Shown: in pieces, positions 9,334 to 20,737 of the stretch
How the letters are laid out: each line of letters begins with the position of its first letter
Position numbering within the stretch: the stretch's first letter is position 1
Assembly: GCF_902167145.1 (NCBI RefSeq)
Contig: NC_050096.1
Location: 77,620,683-77,684,682, forward strand
Reading direction: 5' to 3'
From: Zea mays
Lineage: Eukaryota; Streptophyta; Magnoliopsida; Poales; Poaceae
Length of the DNA: 64,000 nucleotides
Made by a program: the position numbers and the translations under genes
Notes under the pieces: model-generated
The model's database searches: none
What the model saw: the letters and a program-made list of their open reading frames with translations, nothing else
What the model was told of the DNA's origin: nothing

Positions 9334-12300
9334 CTAATCTTCCCTTAGAACTATTTCTGCAGCCTCGTTTAGTAGCTGATCAACAACTTTATCCATGATG
9401 GCTTCGACCATTTTCTTAATTTCGTCGTCCCCCTTCGCGTGGGGGTCCGCAGATGGCTCAGCAGGTTCTGGGGGAGAAGATACGGCTATATTACTATTAC
9501 AAATCGTGAACAAGTTCCAAATCAAAAAATTACAACAGAGTCAAAAACCACTAGTCAATACCTATTTGCACTTCGGGCTCTGCACTTTTCTCAGCGACCT
9601 CTACTACTTTTCTAGCGTCATGAATGCCTTTTTCGCTTTTTCGTATAATTTCTTGGGCCATTTCCCGGCCACCATTGTCCCAGATGTCGGTGAAAAATTT
9701 TCCACCGACCAGGCTCGCTTCGGCCGAGGGGTCTTTTATATCTTCGGAGGATAAGGCGGCTTCGGATTATGCCAAGAATTTCACGTGGTCACAGCCTTTC
9801 CTCTCCAAAATGGTAGCAATCCCCCTGGCACCCGAAAAGGCGCATATGTCTCCTCGACTACTTAAAATTTCTTCAAAAGCTTCAGCTTCGTGGCTGATCC
9901 ATCCAATTGGGCCTTCGGGGTCACCCCTTACGAAGTTCTCCTCACTTGAGAATGCGCCAACGCTGGCGAAGCTGGTTTTTATTGTCTTAACACATTCCAT
10001 AGATTTTTCATAGCATCTTTTCTTAGATGCACGAAGCTCTTCAACATTTTTCTCCAAATGATTTGCCCATTGTTCACTGATTTCTCGTTTTGTTTCTTCA
10101 AGTGTGCGCTCCTCTTTAGCTCTGGCTAGTTGTTTTCGAAGATCTTCAATTTCACGCTTCTGAGCCTCAGCTTGAGCTTTAAAAGTAGCTTCGTCTTCTT
10201 TTATTCTATTTATCAATGAATATAATATTTTATCCTTTTCGAGACCTTCGTTCCTTAGTTCAATTACTTCGGAACGAAGGTTGCTCAGGGCCATAACGCA
10301 CCCTTCGTCTTCAACATCTTTTTGAGCCCTGAGGGCATTGCTAAGTATGAGACCCTGCAAAAAGTTTGGTTTCAATAAGTTTAAACAAATGAAAAATTTT
10401 GATTTCAACAAATAATACAAAAACCTCATTTTTGCACCTTTAAGCTATTGTACGCCAAGCTGTCGGCTAGCTCGTCTTTTGATAGCACCGAGAGCCCGTT
10501 TTCTAGTGTTGGGAATCCGAAGCTCTTACTCATCTCCCGACAGACAGAAATCTCCTTGCTGTCAGGGAGACAATACAAAAAGTCTTCTTCTCCACTGCCG
10601 TTGAATATCAACGCCCCTTTGGATATTTCAGTTTTTGGGCGTAAAATTGGGCCTCTTTCTTTTCTTTTTCAGTCAATTTTTTCCCCGAAGCATGACGTAA
10701 AATATAATCGAAGGCTTCGGAAGATGCTTCGGGGGCGGCAGTGCCAGCTTTTTCAGCCAAAATTTCTTCTGCTATTTCTGTTTCTTTGGCTTCCAAGGAT
10801 TTCACCTTGGTGGGCTCTGAAGGCCCAACTTCAGTCTCAGATTGATGCTTTGAAGCTTCGGCATCAAATGCTTCGATTTGCACTTCGAAAGTCTCACCAA
10901 ATTTCTTCAGAGTAGTGCTTGAAGACTTTATTGTCTCCAATACATCCAGTACATTAACCATTCTTTTTCTCTTTAGGGTCGTCATTGGCATTGGCACCTC
11001 AATTTTTGCTGAAGGACTTAGAATTTCTGATGTCTTTGTTTCTTCAGCCCTCGGTTCTTCTATTTTTTCTGTCGCCGGCACTTCGGCCAGCCCTTCGATA
11101 TTCGGCAGGGGGGTTGGTTCTTTAGCTTCGGTGGTCGAAGAGGTCTCACCGACAAATTCAGGCACTGTGGCCGGTTCAATGTAACGTGGCCGGTGTGTGA
11201 GAACCTTTACCCTTTTCCTCTTCGGCGCCGGCTCGCTAGGAGTGGCTGAAGCAACCTCCTTCGCAGAAGATGTATTCTTTCTTTTTTGACCCCGCGTTGG
11301 ATAACGGTAGTCGGGGTAGACAAACCCAATTGCATCAAATACTCGGTTGAGTCTCTTCTTCTTTCGGCCTCCGAAGGCCGCTGATAGTGCAGTGTCTTCG
11401 GCCTTCGAGTACAATCCAAGCAATTCATCACTTATGGCCTCAATACTTTTTAGCCAGTCATCATCTGGCTCGACGAATTTATCTCCATATTGGAATGTGT
11501 ATTTCAGCCTAACTAATCCACCTTCGTCAGTTTCTCTAACGGTTTCCTTCGGCATTTCCCACTTTTCTAAAAGTGGCCATATTCTGAAGGCAATGTGTTC
11601 TTGGACCAAATCCCTTGTCCCAATAAAAGAGCAAACCACGCCGAAGGCTCTCTGGCATTCTTTGGCTGCTTCATTCATTTCCACCTTCGGCCTTCGGAGG
11701 CCGAAGCATTGCCAAATAGGGCGCATAATGATATCTTTAATATCTTCTCGTGTTTTCAAGTCACTCTTCACATAAAACCATTCCGTCATCCAGTCGCCGA
11801 GCCACCTCTTTCGAAAGGTTGGCACGGGACAACTTGACCCAGACCGAGCGCCGAAGCTGTAGCAGCCAAAATTGTTGTGATACTGCTCTTTACCCCAGGG
11901 TTTTGTCTCATACAATAGCTCATGTATGTTGCAGAAACTTTTTGCATTTGGTTCTAAACCTTGGCTCCTCACGGCCCAGACGAAGATGCCCATCCTTATG
12001 ATTGCTTCGGGAGTAAGTTGATGAAGGCAGATTTCAAATATCTTCAGTACTTCCACGACAAAACTGCTCAAGGGAAACCACAGTCCAGCCTTTAAGAAGC
12101 TTCGGAATATCACGACTTCATTCTCCTCAGGAGTCGGACAAGTTTTCTCTCCTTCGTCAGCCCTCACAATAGACAAGTCCCGAAAATATCTACCCCTCAT
12201 ATTGACAAGATGACTTTGTTTAATACTTGATTTACCAAAAACCGCATGACTTGGTCGCCAAGGTCGATCTTCGGAATCTTCACCACCACTATCCACATCA

Positions 12301-12458
12301 TAACTGTCACTGTCACCAGTGTCTTCAGATAAACCCTCCAAAATCTCCCTAGTGATCTTCTCTGTATTGGTCTTTGCTATTGATTGAAGAAAGCCGAGAT
12401 GCATCTCCTCAGAAAGGCTCAGCTTCGATTCAGCAACAACTTTCTTATCTTCAGACAT
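9334..12458 (-). pseudogene. spliced antisense gene of the zeon-like element (gypsy-type transposon domain protein)
   Basis: It runs opposite to gag. I prefer ATG 12458 (MSEDKK) because the upstream ATG at 12557 lies too close to the TATA box at 12585-12578. Exon 1 ends at 10439 (AAG|GTGCAA), the intron is 10438-10355 and exon 2 starts at 10354 (TTTTTGCAG|GG). A second intron is likely at 9561-9486, then exon 3 ends in TAG at 9334. Exon 1 holds a conserved globular region (FLKAGLWFPL, HQLTPEAIIRMG, NFGCYSF, EWFYV, GTRDLVQE, NRVFDAIGF) like the Pfam 'putative gypsy type transposon' family. Lys/Arg stretches (KRKRVKV, LKRKRM) follow. Exon 2 is a long coiled coil. Breaks: a frameshift near 10615 and TAA at 9769-9767. 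The role is unknown. Confidence 0.75.
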
Positions 12459-12577
12459 CTTCGCAAATGCTGAGAAAATGCTCTCGAAACCGAAGCTTAA
12501 AAATTTAAAAAGCCAAAAGTTTAGTGAGCAAGAGCAGATGGCAAGAAAGCGTGCCAAATAAACTCGTGGTGAGCTCT

Positions 12578-12585
12578 TATTTATA
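12578..12585 (-). promoter_or_regulatory. TATA box of the antisense gene
   Basis: TATAAATA on the minus strand lies about 120 bp upstream of the preferred ATG (12458) and between that ATG and the 3' LTR. The related element has TATATAA at the equivalent place (36634-36640). Confidence 0.55.
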
Positions 12586-12728
12586 CACCTAGTGCGTTGA
12601 AAACTGGAGGGTCCCGCTTGTCAATGACTGTTGCTATTCTAGCAAAGGGAAGATGTTTTTTCGGACCTTCGGCTTAAGGCCTTTGTCCATGTCGCAATAT
12701 GAATTTATCATTCTAGCAAATTAATATT

Positions 12729-12740
12729 GCGAGGGGCTAC
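12729..12740 (+). other. polypurine tract, zeon-like element
   Basis: GCGAGGGGCTAC abuts the 3' LTR. Its relative has the reverse complement of a very similar sequence at 36356-36368. Confidence 0.65.
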
Positions 12741-13425
12741 TGTTGGGGGCCTTCGGCTTCCGAAGGTCCTCAAAAACATGATTTGACAATGTTTTCCAAG
12801 TGAAATATGTGAACATGTATCTTCAGAATCGGGTTATGAGTATACAAGAGTATGGTCAGGACGAAGCCTGAGCGAGACGAAAGGCGATTATGATGAAGGA
12901 TAAGATGATCACGAAGCTGTGCGCAGAAAAGCTTTAGCATGATAGCAGATAAGGGGAACCAACTTAAAGATGAAAAGGCAAATTAGACCTCGAAGAATTA
13001 CTATAGAGTTATTGATAAATGCAAAGGGCATTAATGTAATTCTACACGGGCTGCGTCCCTTGCCTATAAATAGATGAACAGTACTCCCGTACTGTTCACG
13101 CTGACTTGGCATTCGCTTTTTGCATCACGCCTGTACCTTTACTTTCCGTCAAACCGAAGGTACATTTATAATTTGTTATTCTGGATATGATAAGGCAAAT
13201 AAAAATAAGTTGATGATAATATCTATATTATTCTTCGTATTTCACATATGAATTCTTCTTTATCATCTATTGTGCTTACTAAGATTTTCTTCATTCATAA
13301 CCTTCGTCCGGAATTCATTATATCCGAAGGGACATAATGTCTTGAAGGACGAAGGACTTTAATATTTAACACTTTTTATGTTGCCTTGTTCTTAACTCTT
13401 AGCATTTGAGAACAAGTCACCAACA
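12741..13425 (+). repeat. 3' LTR, zeon-like element
   Basis: It has the same length as the 5' LTR and about 12 differences. TATA box at 13065-13072, start-site hairpin at 13076-13097. It ends CACCAACA, followed by the TSD TGCAT. Confidence 0.92.
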
Positions 13426-13731
13426 TGCATAAATGTTTACTTTTGTTTGTTAGTCACTGGATATCATTTTTATGCACATTGTGTTGGTAGGCATAAATGT
13501 ATATGGCCATTTTGAGCATTGTCCTATTTGCTTGCCGGGATACTAGAACAGAACATTGGTTCGTAGCATCTAGTGATCTACTACTGCATAAATGTTTACT
13601 TTTGTTTGTTAGTCACTGGATATCGTTTTTATGCACATTGTGTTGGTAGGCATAAATGTATATGGCCATTTTGAGCACTGTCCTATTTGCTTGCCGGGAT
13701 ATTAGAACAAAACATTGGTTCATAGCATCTA

Positions 13732-14425
13732 GTCTCTCGTATGGATGGATACAGTTTCATTCTGACCTTTGTTGACTTCAGGCAAGGGAAAGTCATAGGA
13801 TCTATCTAGTTCATAATCTGCCAGTGCTTTTCCTTTCTACTATGCAATTATACGAATTTAAGGGTAGATGCTGGAACGTTTTTGCCGGCCTATGACTGCC
13901 AAACATGGTTATGTTTTAAGAAATACTACGTTTTACTCCTGTTTTGCTAAAACTGTGGTTTTTTATCATGTCGTACTATATATTATGGATTTGATATACT
14001 GTAGTATTTGAAAGCTACAGTGCCAAACAAGGCCTAAATAGGTTTACATTATAGACCTGATGTGTTTAATCCATGAAACTCGTTTGTTTAAAATGTAAGA
14101 ACCTAGTATGACATTGCCATAAGTATCTCTGTATATGAATGTTTATGTTTTTACTAAGTTTTATTTGTTATTGCATTTATTTGTTTATTTTGCTGGTTAG
14201 TCACTGGATAAATATTGTTTTATATGAACATTCTCTTGGTATGCCATATAACATAATTGAGGAATTCTATTGTGGACAAGTGTGTAGAGTGTACAATTAT
14301 TTCGTATAATCATTTGTTTATATGTTGATGTATGTAAGTCAATAAAGTACATGTCAAATCAACATGTATATTTGTTCACTGATAATCATTTTATTAGTTG
14401 CACATATGTTTTACATTGTTGCTCC
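13732..14425 (+). other. remaining intron 1 sequence of the resident gene
   Basis: AT-rich, no coding potential. It ends in a pyrimidine-rich run and TTGCTCCGCAG, a good 3' splice site that was duplicated by the insertion at 14431. Confidence 0.5.
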
Positions 14426-14430
14426 GCAGG

Positions 14431-16797
14431 TGTATGGTCGAGATGGCGGACTAGAGGGGGGTGAATAGTCCGTTCTAATACTAATTATGATGGCTAACAC
14501 AAATAAATACGGAATTAATACTATTTTGGTTTAGCCAAGACCTCTAACTATAACAAACACCTAACAAAAGATTATAATTTAAGCAACTAAGGTGCCAAAA
14601 TAGTGAAAGAGCTCTCCTATACAAATCTAGTTAGCAACGTCATACAAATTATACAAATGTAATTCTAAGCATACCGATAACTCCTAAACATACTAGTAAG
14701 CAAAGAGCACAAAGCACAAGCACTACTAGAGAGAAACAACTACTTAGCTACACAAGCTAAGTAAAACAGATTAGCTACACAAGCTAACAACAAGTGAGCA
14801 ACTATTTTATAATAGGTATGATTAGATATACAAGAGCATACAAGAGCAACAAATACTCACTAGCATAAGTATATGAACAAGTAAATACAAGCTAGTGAGG
14901 AAAGCTGCAAACCAACGGGAAGATGATGACACTTGGCACAATGATTTTTTCTCATGGTGTTGATGACTTGCCGGTCACCCCTAGTCCACGTTGAGGTAGA
15001 TTCAAAGCACCCAACCGCTCCTCTATCAAGTCTCCACTTGATCTCTTGAGCCGGATTGGTCAATGAACCCTCAAACCTCGATTCCACTAGAGTTGCTTTT
15101 CACCGCTCCGGCGAGGCAAGCACAACGCCTCTCACAATCACCACCGCGACCTCTTCACAATCTCCGTTGAAGAGCTCATGGGGAACTACCACCAAGCCAT
15201 CTAGGAGGTGGCAACCTCCAAGAGTAACAAGCCAACGACCTCACTTGATGATCTCCCTAGTGCCTCAAAGATCAACAACTTGATGCAATGTACTAGATGG
15301 CTCTCAATCTCACTAGAATGCAATCCCAACCAATATGAGTGAGAGAGAGGGAGAGGAAAGGCTCCAATATGCTCACAAGTGTTCCAAATGGCCTCCTTTT
15401 TCCTTTCAACTCGGGCAACACAAGTATAAATAGCCCCCTCTCCAAAACTAGCCGTTATGGGCCAATTACCCCTTTTCTGCGCACATGCGGACGGTCTGCA
15501 ATACAAGCCCGGACTGTCCGCACAAGAACCCCAACGGCTATAAACTGTTATAAAAATGTCAGAGCATTCAAAAATGACTTGTGGACGGTCTGCCCCTCAA
15601 GGTCGGACGGTCCGCGATACATAAAACTGAGCCAAAACGAAATTTTGCTGACTCTACACATTTGCTGAAATTTGTACTGCGAACGGTCCGCACCTGGACC
15701 CCGGACGGTCCGCAATACAAAATATTTGTACTGTGGATGGTCCACACTCAGGCCTCGGACGGTCCGCAGTTAAAAAAGGAAAACCAAAACAGAACTTCTT
15801 GAGTTCTGTTCAAACACCAGTCCTTCAACTACGGACGGTCCGCCACCTAGGACCAGACGGTCCGCATTACAAAAACTTCGCGAAACACAGAAACTCCGCG
15901 TTTCTGCCCATCACCTCAAGTTAGACCTGCGAATGGTCCGCCATGCTGGCCCGGACGGTCCGCGGTACCTCAATTCAGCCCACATTTAAGAAATCGCTTT
16001 TGAATAAGTTTTTAATTCACGAACCAAAGCGTTGTTAGACCTCATGCAAATGCACCAACTATATGAGCAATGAGGCACTAAAGACATGTCAAGTAAGATA
16101 ATTGAACCCCTCTTGATGGTACAGCTATCTAGCCTACTAACCCGGTCAATTATCAAACTCTAAGCACCTTTTGACCGGTGAGACAAAAACCTATTGTTAT
16201 ACCTTTGTCTTGAGCATTCATTTCCATCTCCTTAAATGATGAACAATGGGCATCCATAAGTGTAGCCAACCATAATACCTTTTACCATTTGTCAATAGCA
16301 TGAAGTTCCTTCACCATCATCATCAAGCCACTTGATCAATAGCCCAGACCAACACATGGCTTGATAATTCTATAATGATATGATCCACTCCATGTTATCC
16401 CATGGCCTTCTTGGTTCATCAATCTCAACATAGCTTGCTCTTCACCATTGCTTTATGTCCATCGGTGCTAAGTCCTTGCTCTAGCTTCACCGCCACACAG
16501 TCCCTCACACATGAGACTTTGACTTGCCCTTCACACTAGCCACTCGGTCCATCGAAGTCAAGCCATATTCTTGATCTTCTCCATATAGCCACATGACACC
16601 ATGTCATGTCTTCATATGCAATGAGCTCCTTTATCACACTAGTTGAGCATCTCAATATCACCAAGCCACATCACCACCATGGCTTAAATAACTCAAACTA
16701 GTGTACCTGTGGACTAATCACCTGTGTATCTCAACATAAACACTTATTAGTCCATATAAGTTGTCAATCAATTACCAAAACCAAACATGGTCTCACA
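14431..16797 (-). repeat. 3' LTR (left), gag-only Sirevirus-like element
   Basis: Plus-strand ends are TGTATGGTCG and GGTCTCACA. A cluster of CGGACGGTCCG-like units lies at 15483-15963. A TATA-like TATTTATA (minus strand) is near 15424-15431. Confidence 0.9.
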
Positions 16798-19700
16798 ATC
16801 TCCCCCTTTTTGGTAATTGATGACAACTCTACAAAGATTTGTCGTTTTTGTTCTTTTCCACGCTAGCTTTTCACACAAGTGTAAATTGCTAGTTTGACAA
16901 AGTTCTTATGTTCCTTATCCAACTTTAAGCTCATTTGTTAAGATTTGGATAAGCACCATAAAAACGGTTTGGTAGTGATATCCTCGCCTACATGTGTGCT
17001 TGGATGGTTTGGTTTCAAGCTTACACACATGCAAAGATATGAAAATTGAGGGGACATTATCACTACCATATGATGCTAAAGTATACAAAATAGAAATTTA
17101 CCTTTGTAGCATGTTTACTACTTTTCATTTCATCCTTAGCATCATCTTGCTAGAAACAAGTGAAACTAGATACCACATGAGATCATAATAAATAGGGTTC
17201 TAGTTACTCATTTCACACTAAGACTAGGCTTATAAATATCACTAAATCATCATCATCCAAGTCTTAGTTCTAGCAAACACTTATACACAAGTATGTTGGA
17301 ATATAAGACAAATGTGATGCAAGCAAGCAATGTAGTGCACAAAACAAATGCATCACACATATATTCACGAGCTTGCTCCCCTACTTGTGTGCATCTCTTG
17401 TTCAATAAAATCTCATACCATTATACTTTGCTCTTGATCCATTCGTATTAACTCAACTGATCAGTAGCTCCCCCTGAGTTCATGTCCAATTTTCTCTTGT
17501 GCATATTTTCATATCTTTGTTCCAACTTGCACATTTGCATATCTTTGTTCCAACTTCTCCCCCTTTGTCATTAATTACCATAAAAGGGTTGTTCTAAGGC
17601 TATGGGAAAATGTACTTGTGAATATTATACCAACTTGAAAGTACTCAATAAGTTTTTGATGGACACCATATGCACGATAAAATCCTTGACATCACTTGCA
17701 TGAACTTATTTTAGGAGAGTTGCTCTCTAGAGTTGATGATCACTTAAGGTTGTGGATCACTTGAAGTCTTGTACCACTCGAAGGATATCAATTGTATGAT
17801 TGATCTAGACACCACTTAGTGAATACCATTTGGAGGAATAATATTGGCCTGGACATTTCTCTATAGATATTGATGCCACTTGTAGGTTTTGATATTCATT
17901 TGCATTGATATCTTCTTCATAAGTCATCCTCATGAGCAACTCAATATGTGACTTAATCAAATAGATTTGCTTAAGCTTCCAAGTTCGGGTTGAATCCTCT
18001 TTAAGCTTCTTCACACGCATTAAGCGGTTATCTTATCGAGGTTGTTCTTGTAGCTTGTTGCAATCCAAAATAGATTAAGTACATGGGTTCACTTTGCTCA
18101 TGAACAAACTCATATGCTACCATTAGTTTCAATCAACAAAAATAACCAACAGTGGTAGAACATGAATTTAAATCTTTCAATTAATATGCATGATACTATT
18201 AAGTATGTACTATATGCACTAACCACATACTAGTAGGGGATGATATGATCATGCACATCACAATGATACCTTTGCTATGTTGGAATAGAGGATAGTCAAG
18301 ATTCTTTCAATTTAGCTCTCCAATAGCAATGTGAAGTCCAATTGAATAGCTTGGTGAAGACCAATTATCAATAAGAAATCCATTCTTCACCAGTATGAAG
18401 TTGAGAACCAATTTAAGATCAAGTGCACAATTGAATGTTGTAGTTCACATGCATTTGTTCCTTCAATGCCACTTGTATGTGAGAGAATTATGAATTTGCA
18501 CGGAATATAGGAATATCACTTGTAAGGATGATACCACTTGTTGAGATATTGCTCCAAAAAATTCCTTTGTTTATGCAAGACTGCTACTCACAGACGGTCC
18601 GCAGTCGGAGCTCGGACGGTCCGTGGCCTGATCTCTCGGACTGTCCGTGGCCTAGGACCAGATGGTCCGAGACCTGGAACTTGCACTCCATTGAGCGGAC
18701 TGTTAATTTCTCAATAGTTGAATTTTAAAAATAAGATCATTGCTCTTTTATGAACTTTATGACTGCACCAAGCATTAGGATTCAACCATATATAAATAAT
18801 TTGCATGAATGTACATGATTTGAGTATAAGTGATCATGAATTGATGTCAAACCAAAAATACTTGGAAAATACTTAAAATCAATTCATGTTTGAAACATCA
18901 ATCATATTTGCTTGATTTGCCTTTGAATGTGTTGCTTGCTCTCTTTCTTGATCAATCTTTTGATTGCTCCAATTAAGTACCACTTTGCCTCTATCAATTC
19001 TTTTCTTACTTTTTGGTGAGGAGTAACCAATTTGAACATACGGAATCTCTTTTCCTGAATTTCATGAACAAGCTCAAAAGAGATGTCGTTATTAATACAA
19101 GCACCAATTTCCCTTTTTTAACACTTTGAATATATAAAGTAGGCAGTTACTAAAACAAGGAAACCTTATTATATGAACTAAATTTCTCTTAATCTTCAAT
19201 GCTTAATTTTAACAAATTAAACATGAATGATAAATTGATTAAGTTCAAAGGCTAATTTTAAATCATGTCATGGTGAGTATTTAATGTAGAAGAAATTAAT
19301 CCAAATGTACAAGAGAGAATACATCACATAGTTTTGGATTGTTCTTCTTTATACGTTTAATTGCATAGTTCATTTGAGAAACTCATTCTCATGTTGTGAA
19401 ACTACATAGATCACTTAGGTAAAAACATTAGTTTCACAACTCTAGTAGTCATATAGAGAATTCCCCTTTTGATAAGTGCTTTAAGAATTTGAATTTCTTA
19501 CTTAGCACCTTATTCATTCACGAACACGGGGTTTTCTCTTTTATGTCTAGATTATGGCAATAATAGAGTAATCAAATTTAAATGTGCCAAGAAATACTTA
19601 CAACCAATTTAAGCATTTGGATTGCCATATGTAAGAAAGAAGATTATGCAATCTGTTATATGATAACCTCAATTTTTATCATCTTTGGTCTTGATCTTCA

Positions 19701-20737
19701 ACTTGGAGTACCAAGATAAGTGCCAAAATATTTCTCAACAAATATCCTTGTACCCCTTCACTTTCCATGATTATAGATCAATTAAAAACCAAACTATGGT
19801 CTCTCAAACAACTTATGTGATTTATCCTATATGAGAGCCTTCCAATCAAAGTGACTTTCAATATTTCAAATACTTGTCACTTATGACAGATTCTGTATAC
19901 TCCAAAGAAACATTCATAAATTTTGATGTACAGATCCTCTGACCACGAAAATTGGTGGATATGTGCTTTAATAAGTCTGCTAACAGCTGTAAAAAGTTGA
20001 GACTCATTTTACTTCATATGTGCTGCCAGCCACAACATCTCCCACAATAGGTACATGCTGAAAACTGATGTGTTTGTGCTGACAAGATTGACTTAATCAA
20101 GAAGTTTCACTTATCCAATGATTATGAAATTTACACAGACTTTGCTATCGTATGCATAGAGCAAGTAAACTGAATTTCAAGCCAACCCAAATAGATTTGA
20201 TCACTCAAACATGGCTATGAGCACAGCCTTGTCAGAATTTCAATATTTGCCAGATTTCAGTATATTTAGTAATTCTTCTTCAAGTTGAATCAAATTTGAA
20301 ATGAACTACTTTCAAAAGAAAAAAAATATCCATTCAAACCACTTACTAAATGAAGTCTCTTGAATTTATTCAACATAAATCAATCCAAGCTTGATTATTT
20401 AGCAAATTGTCCATTCAATCATCTTATAGCAAGCAACATATGCATATATATATCCAATTCAATCAACTCATATGCATTCAAATGAATTTGATCAACAAAT
20501 ATTATACTTTATATACCTCATGATCATCCAATAGCAAGTTTGAACTTAACTTATTTGCAATCCATTCATAATTTAACCAACTTGAATAAAGCACTTGTAT
20601 TTGGTAGAATTTGGATTTCACTTATTATTGACTTGGCATTGGGATAGAATTTTATAAGTCTTCAACACTTAATTCAAATGATGATTAAATGAATATTATT
20701 GAATCAAGCCTCCAATGCCCAAGGTACCTGTTCATGA
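16798..20737 (-). other. 3.9-kb non-coding interior of the gag-only element
   Basis: AT-rich, with no long frames and no RT, integrase or RNase H motif on either strand that I can see. It begins (16798-16815) with the reverse complement of a PPT. A second CGGACNGTCCG cluster lies at 18592-18672. It sits where pol would be expected. Confidence 0.65.

Larger units (their letters stand above)
6084..13425 (+). mobile_element. non-autonomous Tat-type Gypsy element (zeon-like), complete
   Basis: LTRs of 685 bp at each end (6084-6768 and 12741-13425, TG...CA) differ at about 12 positions (1.7%). They are flanked by the 5-bp duplication TGCAT (6079-6083 and 13426-13430). A primer-binding site at 6770, gag, a tandem-repeat tract, an antisense gene and a PPT at 12729-12740 complete it. 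There is no protease, RT, RNase H or integrase sequence, so it must borrow enzymes in trans. The length of 7342 bp, LTR size and gag-only content fit my recollection of maize zeon. The pol-bearing relative lies from 35749. Confidence 0.9.
6067..13731 (+). repeat. 159-bp tandem duplication at the start of intron 1, split by a retrotransposon
   Basis: Unit 1 is 6067-6083 plus 13431-13572; unit 2 is 13573-13731. Unit 1 starts at the GT of the proposed splice donor. The two units differ at five positions, all transitions. The Gypsy element at 6084-13425 sits inside unit 1. Confidence 0.85.

Noticed and set aside
9395..10915. Plus-strand frames opposite the antisense gene
   Set aside because: Shadows of the spliced minus-strand gene; no independent motifs or start context.
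15339..15924. Frames across CGGACGGTCCG repeats (also 23695-24269)
   Set aside because: Repeat-driven open frames inside the LTRs of the gag-only element.
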